Source: Pegoplata infirma
Lineage: Eukaryota > Arthropoda > Insecta > Diptera > Anthomyiidae
Assembly (NCBI GenBank): GCA_963921195.1
Contig: OY992538.1
Span: 51,450,852-51,514,851, forward strand
Length of the DNA stretch: 64,000 bases
Reading direction: 5' to 3'
Under the pieces are notes generated by a model. That model saw nothing but the letters and a program-made list of their open reading frames with translations. It was not told the origin of the DNA and made no database searches. Position 1 is the stretch's first letter, and every line of letters starts with the position of its first letter. Of the stretch, positions 13,101 to 22,981 are shown in pieces. A program made the position numbers and the translations under genes.

Positions 13101-16100
13101 AATAGCTCGGTAAATATAGGCCCGATTTGGGTCGGAGACCTATACGTCCCATCTTTTTATGCTCTTTCAGAATATGTAACCCAAATTTTTACCCCGTAAA
13201 AAAATATTTTTCGACAAACTTGCCAACCATAGTCAGTGCGTAAGAAAAAATATGGTAAAATCGCTATAACTCCAAAACTACTGGACCGATTTACAAAATT
13301 TTAGCGTCAATGTGTCGAGCGTGAAATTCTAAATAAAATAGCAATTAAAAAATAACAAAAATCAAAAAAAAATTTTTTGGTCAAAAAAAAAGGATGTACT
13401 AACCACTGCTTTTTTTGTCGAAAAACTTTGAAATTTTTTTACTCGATTTTTTTCATCTATCTTATGTAGAATTTCACGCTCGACACATTGATGCTAAAGT
13501 TTTGAAAATCCGTCCAGTAGTTTCGGAGATATAACGATTTTAAGATTTTTTTGATTTGAGAAAAATTAAAATTTCAAATTCTCTCAAGTTTTGCCACAAT
13601 TTGGTTTTTCGTCAATAGCTCGGTAAATATAGGCCCGATTTGGGTCGGAGACCTATACGTCCCATCTTTTTATGCTCTTTCAGAATATGTAACCCACATT
13701 TTTACCCCGTAAAAAAATGTTTTTCGACAAACTTGCCAACCATAGTCAGTGCGTAAGAAAAAATATGGTAAAATCGCTATAACTCCAAAACTACTGGACC
13801 GATTTACAAAATTTTAGCGTCAATGTGTCGAGCGTGAAATTCTAAATAAAATAGCGACACATTGATGCTAAAGTTTTGTAAATCCGTCCAGTAGTTTCGG
13901 AGATATAACGATTTTAAGATTTTTTTGATTTGAGAAAAATTAAAATTTCAAATTCTCTCAATTGTTGCCACAATTTGGTTTTTCGTCAATAGCTCGGTAA
14001 ATATAGGCCCGATTTGGGTCGGAGACCTATACGTCCCATCTTTTTATGCTCTTTCAGAATATGTAACCCACATTTTTACCCCGTAAAAAAATATTTTTCG
14101 ACAAACTTGCCAACCATAGTCAGTGCGTAAGAAAAAATATGGTAAAATCGCTATAACTCCAAAACTACTGGACCGATTTACAAAATTTTAGCGTCAATGT
14201 GTCGAGCGTGAAATTCTAAATAAAGTAGCAATTAAAAAATAACAAAAATCAAAAAAAAAATTTTTGGTCAAAAAAAAAGGATGTACTAACCACTGCTTTT
14301 TTTGTCGAAAAACTTTGAAATTTTTTTACTCGATTTTTTTCATCTATCTTATGTAGAATTTCACGCTCGACACATTGATGCTAAAGTTTTGAAAATCCGT
14401 CCAGTAGTTTCGGAGATATAACGATTTTAAGATTTTTTTGATTTGAGAAAAATTAAAATTTCAAATTCTCTCAAGTTTTGCCACAATTTGGTTTTTCGTC
14501 AATAGCTCGGTAAATATAGGCCCGATTTGGGTCGGAGACCTATACGTCCCATCTTTTTATGCTCTTTCAGAATATGTAACCCACATTTTTACCCCGTAAA
14601 AAAATGTTTTTCGACAAACTTGCCAACCATAGTCAGTGCGTAAGAAAAAATATGGTAAAATCGCTATAACTCCAAAACTACTGGACCGATTTACAAAATT
14701 TTAGCGTCAATGTGTCGAGCGTGAAATTCTAAATAAAATAGCGACACATTGATGCTAAAGTTTTGTAAATCCGTCCAGTAGTTTCGGAGATATAACGATT
14801 TTAAGATTTTTTTGATTTGAGAAAAATTAAAATTTCAAATTCTCTCAATTGTTGCCACAATTTGGTTTTTCGTCAATAGCTCGGTAAATATAGGCCCGAT
14901 TTGGGTCGGAGACCTATACGTCCCATCTTTTTATGCTCTTTCAGAATATGTAACCCAAATTTTTACCCCGTAAAAAAATATTTTTCGACAAACTTGCCAA
15001 CCATAGTCAGTGCGTAAGAAAAAATATGGTAAAATCGCTATAACTCCAAAACTACTGGACCGATTTACAAAATTTTAGCGTCAATGTGTCGAGCGTGAAA
15101 TTCTAAATAAAATAGCAATTAAAAAATAACAAAAATCAAAAAAAAATTTTTTGGTCAAAAAAAAAGGATGTACTAACCACTGCTTTTTTTGTCGAAAAAC
15201 TTTGAAATTTTTTTACTCGATTTTTTTCATCTATCTTATGTAGAATTTCACGCTCGACACATTGATGCTAAAGTTTTGAAAATCCGTCCAGTAGTTTCGG
15301 AGATATAACGATTTTAAGATTTTTTTGATTTGAGAAAAATTAAAATTTCAAATTCTCTCAAGTTTTGCCACAATTTGGTTTTTCGTCAATAGCTCGGTAA
15401 ATATAGGCCCGATTTGGGTCGGAGACCTATACGTCCCATCTTTTTATGCTCTTTCAGAATATGTAACCCACATTTTTACCCCGTAAAAAAATGTTTTTCG
15501 ACAAACTTGCCAACCATAGTCAGTGCGTAAGAAAAAATATGGTAAAATCGCTATAACTCCAAAACTACTGGACCGATTTACAAAATTTTAGCGTCAATGT
15601 GTCGAGCGTGAAATTCTAAATAAAATAGCGACACATTGATGCTAAAGTTTTGTAAATCCGTCCAGTAGTTTCGGAGATATAACGATTTTAAGATTTTTTT
15701 GATTTGAGAAAAATTAAAATTTCAAATTCTCTCAATTGTTGCCACAATTTGGTTTTTCGTCAATAGCTCGGTAAATATAGGCCCGATTTGGGTCGGAGAC
15801 CTATACGTCCCATCTTTTTATGCTCTTTCAGAATATGTAACCCAAATTTTTACCCCGTAAAAAAATATTTTTCGACAAACTTGCCAACCATAGTCAGTGC
15901 GTAAGAAAAAATATGGTAAAATCGCTATAACTCCAAAACTACTGGACCGATTTACAAAATTTTAGCGTCAATGTGTCGAGCGTGAAATTCTAAATAAAAT
16001 AGCAATTAAAAAATAACAAAAATCAAAAAAAAATTTTTTGGTCAAAAAAAAAGGATGTACTAACCACTGCTTTTTTTGTCGAAAAACTTTGAAATTTTTT

Positions 16101-16318
16101 TACTCGATTTTTTTCATCTATCTTATGTAGAATTTCACGCTCGACACATTGATGCTAAAGTTTTGTAAATCCGTCCAGTAGTTTCGGAGATATAACGATT
16201 TTAAGATTTTTTTGATTTGAGAAAAATTAAAATTTCAAATTCTCTCAAGTTTTGCCACAATTTGGTTTTTCGTCAATAGCTCGGTAAATATAGGCCCGAT
16301 TTGGGTCGGAGACCTATA

Positions 16319-16343
16319 CAGTGCCGGTCAAAAAAATAGCACC
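16319..16343 (+). repeat. Left outer terminal repeat of the Tc1-like element
   Basis: 25 bp from CAGTGCCGGTC to ATAGCACC, directly after the duplicated TA. It matches the reverse complement of 17951-17975 except at three positions near the tip. The similarity to the inner left copy continues for about ten more bases (AATGACAAAAT). Confidence 0.92.
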
Positions 16344-16514
16344 AATGACAAAATCTCTATTCATCCAATTAAAACAAAATATTATGTGTGTATTCGTTTA
16401 AAGTAAATATGTTATACTCTTATACTAAGTATATACCCCTTAAATGTTTTTACTTTTTCCAAAAATTGTGGACGGTTCTTTTTTAATGTTCGATATTTTA
16501 AAAAAACTCTGAAT

Positions 16515-16538
16515 CAGTGCAGTCAATAAAATAGCACC
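16515..16538 (+). repeat. Left inner direct repeat of the Tc1-like element
   Basis: CAGTGCAGTCAATAAAATAG followed by CACC, an imperfect copy of the outer terminal repeat 196 bp inside it, followed by GAATGACAAAAT, which also matches the sequence after the outer copy. In IR/DR elements such inner repeats are transposase-binding sites; that function here is inferred. Confidence 0.82.
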
Positions 16539-16654
16539 GAATGACAAAATTTCATTAAAAAAATTAATATTGTTTAAATTATTAAAATAAAAGTGTTAAA
16601 TACTAGAGGAAGATAGTTTTAATTTATAAAAAAATTAATTCATTACAAAATTTG

Positions 16655-17657
16655 ATGTTTATTTTCATAAAAATAAGACGAAGAAAGCATTACACTCCTC
16701 AAAAACGTGCTTTTGTAAAAAATATAATTTCTGAACATAAACCATATTCTGAATCAGGAAAATTAGTTGGATGCGTTTATAAAATGATTGAAAATTTAAC
16801 AAAATTAACTTTAGAGCTTGAAAAACTTAGTCACAAGCGACGTTTGTCACCATAAGTGGTTAGGTGTTCGTAAAGACAATGGAGGAAGGCCCCATTTACG
16901 GCAGCTCTAGAGCTAAAAAAGGACAGCAAATGCTGAAAATGTTCGTCGAAGATTACAAAACAACAACATTAACGCTTGTAGATTCGAAAAAGTGCCCCTA
17001 TTCTCACTTAAGCATGCTGCAAGTCGTTTGAAGTTTGCTAACAGTAACTCAGAATGACCAGCTTAAAAGTGGATCAATGTTCTATAGACAAATGAATCCA
17101 TTGTTGTTTTATTTGGAGATATGGGATTACATACCTATGTCAGAAGACCCTATAACGCGGATTTCAATCCAAAATTCGAAATAAAAATAACTTAAAATGG
17201 TGCTTATGTTGTGGGGGATATTTTTCTACTGTGAAGTGGGGTTCATATATTGGATCATGGCTCACATATTGGACTAGGACAATCGTGGATATACACTTAA
17301 CGTTTATATCCTCCAGAAAGTAATGTTACTATAAGTTTCTGAGCAAATGCCACTAATTTAGGTCTTTTAACACGTCAATTACCCAAAGCATGACGGGAAA
17401 TTGGCAAAAAATTGGTTCTGGACAATAAAGTACACGTGATGGAATGACCTGGTCAGTCCCCAGACCTAGATCAAATCGATAGTTAATGGACAGATATAGA
17501 GAAGGGAGTGTCTCGAATACAACCAACTTGTAATGAAGCCCTTTGGTTGGCTGTTCAGCAAATCTGGAACTCAATTTCGAATTAAAGATCCCAAAATCTC
17601 GTGAATTCGGTACAATAACGTTGTACAGAGGTAATTGTCAACAATGAGCACTCGACA
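16655..17657 (+). pseudogene. Tc1-family transposase pseudogene
   Basis: The ATG at 16655 opens a short frame (to 16855) whose start, with RRRKHYTPQKRAFV, resembles the N-terminal DNA-binding helix-turn-helix of Tc1 transposases. After a frameshift, a second frame from 16881 gives GGRPHLRQL (the GRP hook between the two DNA-binding subdomains), then NVRRRL, KHAASRLKFA, and a WINVL-stop-TNES stretch matching the usual W..V.WSDES region. Later pieces give NYPKH (for DNDPKH), PGQSPDL, WTDIEKGV and RCTEVI. In-frame stops include 16908, 16914, 17055, 17064, 17085, 17368, 17445 and 17484. The three catalytic positions are altered: first D to N (17091-17093), second D to V (17374-17376), E to D (17478-17480). 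The last two are 104 nt apart, one short of the 105 expected for DD34E, so a one-base loss lies between them. It is not functional. The end coordinate is approximate. Confidence 0.9.
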
Positions 17658-17755
17658 ATTTTTTTTTATTATTTAAAGATATCACAACAATACTGAATTC
17701 ATAATCCATTCGTTTTTTAAATTTAAGAATTTAATTTTAATACAAAAAGTACTGT

Positions 17756-17778
17756 GGTGCTATTTTTTTGACTGAGTC
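17756..17778 (-). repeat. Right inner direct repeat of the Tc1-like element
   Basis: GGTGCTATTTTTTTGACTGA, followed by GTC, is the inverted counterpart of the left inner repeat. It starts 220 bp from the right end, mirroring the left side, where the inner repeat ends 220 bp from the left end. The far boundary is less certain because the match weakens after GACTGA. Confidence 0.8.
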
Positions 17779-17950
17779 TTTTTGAAGTTTTTTTAAAAAC
17801 TCTGAAAATTTTTAATGAAATAAAAAAACATATTAGGCTTTTCTTATGTAATATTGTTTCACACTCTTGTAAGTAACTTATGACACGTTTTCAGTGACAT
17901 AAGTTTTAATTGTTAAAAAAAAACCAACGAAGAAAATTTTGTTTTATCCT

Positions 17951-17975
17951 GGTGCTATTTTTTTGACCGCAGCTG
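17951..17975 (-). repeat. Right outer terminal repeat of the Tc1-like element
   Basis: 25 bp from GGTGCTATTT to GACCGCAGCTG, followed at once by the duplicated TA and the resumed satellite sequence CGTCCC. It is the inverted partner of 16319-16343. Confidence 0.92.
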
Positions 17976-20900
17976 TACGTCCCATCTTTTTATGCTCTTT
18001 CAGAATATGTAACCCACATTTTTACCCCGTAAAAAAATGTTTTTCGACAAACTTGCCAACCATAGTCAGTGCGTAAGAAAAAATATGGTAAAATCGCTAT
18101 AACTCCAAAACTACTGGACCAATTTACAAAATTTTAGCGTCAATGTGTCGAGCGTGAAATTCTAAATAAAATAGCGACACATTGATGCTAAAGTTTTGTA
18201 AATCCGTCCAGTAGTTTCGGAGATATAACGATTTTAAGATTTTTTTGATTTGAGAAAAATTAAAATTTCAAATTCTCTCAATTGTTGCCACAATTTGGTT
18301 TTTCGTCAATAGCTCGGTAAATATAGGCCCGATTTGGGTCGGAGACCTATACGTCCCATCTTTTTATGCTCTTTCAGAATATGTAACCCAAATTTTTACC
18401 CCGTAAAAAAATATTTTTCGACAAACTTGCCAACCATAGTCAGTGCGTAAGAAAAAATATGGTAAAATCGCTATAACTCCAAAACTACTGGACCGATTTA
18501 CAAAATTTTAGCGTCAATGTGTCGAGCGTGAAATTCTAAATAAAATAGCAATTAAAAAATAACAAAAATCAAAAAAAAATTTTTTGGTCAAAAAAAAAGG
18601 ATGTACTAACCACTGCTTTTTTTGTCGAAAAACTTTGAAATTTTTTTACTCGATTTTTTTCATCTATCTTATGTAGAATTTCACGCTCGACACATTGATG
18701 CTAAAGTTTTGAAAATCCGTCCAGTAGTTTCGGAGATATAACGATTTTAAGATTTTTTTGATTTGAGAAAAATTAAAATTTCAAATTCTCTCAAGTTTTG
18801 CCACAATTTGGTTTTTCGTCAATAGCTCGGTAAATATAGGCCCGATTTGGGTCGGAGACCTATACGTCCCATCTTTTTATGCTCTTTCAGAATATGTAAC
18901 CCACATTTTTACCCCGTAAAAAAATGTTTTTCGACAAACTTGCCAACCATAGTCAGTGCGTAAGAAAAAATATGGTAAAATCGCTATAACTCCAAAACTA
19001 CTGGACCGATTTACAAAATTTTAGCGTCAATGTGTCGAGCGTGAAATTCTAAATAAAATAGCGACACATTGATGCTAAAGTTTTGTAAATCCGTCCAGTA
19101 GTTTCGGAGATATAACGATTTTAAGATTTTTTTGATTTGAGAAAAATTAAAATTTCAAATTCTCTCAATTGTTGCCACAATTTGGTTTTTCGTCAATAGC
19201 TCGGTAAATATAGGCCCGATTTGGGTCGGAGACCTATACGTCCCATCTTTTTATGCTCTTTCAGAATATGTAACCCACATTTTTACCCCGTAAAAAAATA
19301 TTTTTCGACAAACTTGCCAACCATAGTCAGTGCGTAAGAAAAAATATGGTAAAATCGCTATAACTCCAAAACTACTGGACCGATTTACAAAATTTTAGCG
19401 TCAATGTGTCGAGCGTGAAATTCTAAATAAAGTAGCAATTAAAAAATAACAAAAATCAAAAAAAAAATTTTTGGTCAAAAAAAAGGATGTACTAACCACT
19501 GCTTTTTTTGTCGAAAAACTTTGAAATTTTTTTACTCGATTTTTTTCATCTATCTTATGTAGAATTTCACGCTCGACACATTGATGCTAAAGTTTTGTAA
19601 ATCCGTCCAGTAGTTTCGGAGATATAACGATTTTAAGATTTTTTTGATTTGAGAAAAATTAAAATTTCAAATTCTCTCAAGTTTTGCCACAATTTGGTTT
19701 TTCGTCAATAGCTCGGTAAATATAGGCCCGATTTGGGTCGGAGACCTATACGTCCCATCTTTTTATGCTCTTTCAGAATATGTAACCCACATTTTTACCC
19801 CGTAAAAAAATGTTTTTCGACAAACTTGCCAACCAAAGTCAGTGCGTAAGAAAAAATATGGTAAAATCGCTATAACTCCAAAACTACTGGACCGATTTAC
19901 AAAATTTTAGCGTCAATGTGTCGAGCGTGAAATTCTAAATAAAATAGCGACACATTGATGCTAAAGTTTTGTAAATCCGTCCAGTAGTTTCGGAGATATA
20001 ACGATTTTAAGATTTTTTTGATTTGAGAAAAATTAAAATTTCAAATTCTCTCAATTGTTGCCACAATTTGGTTTTTCGTCAATAGCTCGGTAAATATAGG
20101 CCCGATTTGGGTCGGAGACCTATACGTCCCATCTTTTTATGCTCTTTCAGAATATGTAACCCAAATTTTTACCCCGTAAAAAAATATTTTTCGACAAACT
20201 TGCCAACCATAGTCAGTGCGTAAGAAAAAATATGGTAAAATCGCTATAACTCCAAAACTACTGGACCGATTTACAAAATTTTAGCGTCAATGTGTCGAGC
20301 GTGAAATTCTAAATAAAATAGCAATTAAAAAATAACAAAAATCAAAAAAAAATTTTTTGGTCAAAAAAAAAGGATGTACTAACCACTGCTTTTTTTGTCG
20401 AAAAACTTTGAAATTTTTTTACTCGATTTTTTTCATCTATCTTATGTAGAATTTCACGCTCGACACATTGATGCTAAAGTTTTGTAAATCCGTCCAGTAG
20501 TTTCGGAGATATAACGATTTTAAGATTTTTTTGATTTGAGAAAAATTAAAATTTCAAATTCTCTCAAGTTTTGCCACAATTTGGTTTTTCGTCAATAGCT
20601 CGGTAAATATAGGCCCGATTTGGGTCGGAGACCTATACGTCCCATCTTTTTATGCTCTTTCAGAATATGTAACCCACATTTTTACCCCGTAAAAAAATGT
20701 TTTTCGACAAACTTGCCAACCATAGTCAGTGCGTAAGAAAAAATATGGTAAAATCGCTATAACTCCAAAACTACTGGACCAATTTACAAAATTTTAGCGT
20801 CAATGTGTCGAGCGTGAAATTCTAAATAAAATAGCGACACATTGATGCTAAAGTTTTGTAAATCCGTCCAGTAGTTTCGGAGATATAACGATTTTAAGAT

Positions 20901-22981
20901 TTTTTTGATTTGAGAAAAATTAAAATTTCAAATTCTCTCAATTGTTGCCACAATTTGGTTTTTCGTCAATAGCTCGGTAAATATAGGCCCGATTTGGGTC
21001 GGAGACCTATACGTCCCATCTTTTTATGCTCTTTCAGAATATGTAACCCAAATTTTTACCCCGTAAAAAAATAGTTTTCGACAAACTTGCCAACCATAGT
21101 CAGTGCGTAAGAAAAAATATGGTAAAATCGCTATAACTCCAAAACTACTGGACCGATTTACAAAATTTTAGCGTCAATGTGTCGAGCGTGAAATTCTAAA
21201 TAAAATAGCAATTAAAAAATAACAAAAATCAAAAAAAAATTTTTTGGTCAAAAAAAAAGGATGTACTAACCACTGCTTTTTTTGTCGAAAAACTTTGAAA
21301 TTTTTTTACTCGATTTTTTTCATCTATCTTATGTAGAATTTCACGCTCGACACATTGATGCTAAAGTTTTGTAAATCCGTCCAGTAGTTTCGGAGATATA
21401 ACGATTTTAAGATTTTTTTGATTTGAGAAAAATTAAAATTTCAAATTCTCTCAAGTTTTGCCACAATTTGGTTTTTCGTCAATAGCTCGGTAAATATAGG
21501 CCCGATTTGGGTCGGAGACCTATACGTCCCATCTTTTTATGCTCTTTCAGAATATGTAACCCACATTTTTACCCCGTAAAAAAATGTTTTTCGACAAACT
21601 TGCCAACCATAGTCAGTGCGTAAGAAAAAATATGGTAAAATCGCTATAACTCCAAAACTACTGGACCGATTTACAAAATTTTAGCGTCAATGTGTCGAGC
21701 GTGAAATTCTAAATAAAATAGCGACACATTGATGCTAAAGTTTTGTAAATCCGTCCAGTAGTTTCGGAGATATAACGATTTTAAGATTTTTTTGATTTGA
21801 GAAAAATTAAAATTTCAAATTCTCTCAATTGTTGCCACAATTTGGTTTTTCGTCAATAGCTCGGTAAATATAGGCCCGATTTGGGTCGGAGACCTATACG
21901 TCCCATCTTTTTATGCTCTTTCAGAATATGTAACCCAAATTTTTACCCCGTAAAAAAATATTTTTCGACAAACTTGCCAACCATAGTCAGTGCGTAAGAA
22001 AAAATATGGTAAAATCGCTATAACTCCAAAACTACTGGACCGATTTACAAAATTTTAGCGTCAATGTGTCGAGCGTGAAATTCTAAATAAAATAGCAATT
22101 AAAAAATAACAAAAATCAAAAAAAAATTTTTTGGTCAAAAAAAAAGGATGTACTAACCACTGCTTTTTTTGTCGAAAAACTTTGAAATTTTTTTACTCGA
22201 TTTTTTTCATCTATCATATGTAGAATTTCACGCTCGACACATTGATGCTAAAGTTTTGAAAATCCGTCCAGTAGTTTCGGAGATATAACGATTTTAAGAT
22301 TTTTTTGATTTGAGAAAAATTAAAATTTCAAATTCTCTCAAGTTTTGCCACAATTTGGTTTTTCGTCAATAGCTCGGTAAATATAGGCCCGATTTGGGTC
22401 GGAGACCTATACGTCCCATCTTTTTATGCTCTTTCAGAATATGTAACCCACATTTTTACCCCGTAAAAAATGTTTTTCGACAAACTTGCCAACCATAGTC
22501 AGTGCGTAAGAAAAAATATGGTAAAATCGCTATAACTCCAAAACTACTGGACCGATTTACAAAATTTTAGCGTCAATGTGTCGAGCGTGAAATTCTAAAT
22601 AAAATAGCGACACATTGATGCTAAAGTTTTGTAAATCCGTCCAGTAGTTTCGGAGATATAACGATTTTAAGATTTTTTTGATTTGAGAAAAATTAAAATT
22701 TCAAATTCTCTCAATTGTTGCCACAATTTGGTTTTTCGTCAATAGCTCGGTAAATATAGGCCCGATTTGGGTCGGAGACCTATACGTCCCATCTTTTTAT
22801 GCTCTTTCAGAATATGTAACCCACATTTTTACCCCGTAAAAAAATATTTTTCGACAAACTTGCCAACCATAGTCAGTGCGTAAGAAAAAATATGGTAAAA
22901 TCGCTATAACTCCAAAACTACTGGACCGATTTACAAAATTTTAGCGTCAATGTGTCGAGCGTGAAATTCTAAATAAAGTAG

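Larger units (their letters stand above)
1..16318. repeat. Satellite array, left block (887-bp higher-order repeat)
   Basis: Tandem 887-bp units, each a 513-bp monomer followed by a related 374-bp monomer. Linker starts (motif TAGCAATTAAAAAATAAC, counted from its C) fall at 47, 931, 1818, 2705, 3592, 4479, 5367, 6254, 7134, 8021, 8908, 9795, 10682, 11569, 12455, 13342, 14229, 15116 and 16003. Almost all spacings are 886-888; the exceptions are 884 (three A lost from an A-run near 790) and 880 (a 7-bp deletion near 6310). Copies differ by only a few substitutions. The long monomer carries CTCAAGTTTTGCC and AAATGTTTTTCG; the short one carries CTCAATTGTTGCC and AAATATTTTTCG. No open reading frame of useful length is present. 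The first unit is entered part-way, so the array continues to the left of the window. The block ends at the TA where the Tc1-like element has inserted. Confidence 0.97.
16319..17975 (+). mobile_element. Tc1-like DNA transposon, decayed, 1657 bp
   Basis: Inserted in a satellite monomer between ...GACCTATA and TACGTCCC. The uninterrupted monomer reads GACCTATACGTCCC, so TA at 16317-16318 is duplicated at 17976-17977. The unit containing it runs from 16003 to 18548, 2546 bp, which is 887 plus 1657 plus 2. Ends are CAGTGCCGGTC and GACCGCAGCTG; after three mismatches near the tip, the 25-bp ends match through TCAAAAAAATAGCACC. Each end region spans 220 bp and carries a second, inner copy of the repeat, the IR/DR layout known from Tc1-family elements such as Sleeping Beauty. 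It contains a plus-strand transposase pseudogene. The TA duplication, length of about 1.6 kb, transposase motifs and estimated DD34E spacing all point to the Tc1 branch of Tc1/mariner. It cannot move itself, but its ends could be recognised by a related transposase supplied elsewhere. Confidence 0.93.

Noticed and set aside
16652..16855. 67-codon plus-strand frame as an independent gene
   Set aside because: It is the N-terminal fragment of the decayed Tc1-like transposase and is followed by more transposase sequence in another frame. The listed first codon is TTG; the first ATG is at 16655.
17353..17574. 73-codon open frame on the minus strand
   Set aside because: It lies antisense to the transposase remnant (NYPKH, PGQSPDL and WTDIEKGV region on the plus strand) and shows no motif of its own. 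It is a chance shadow.
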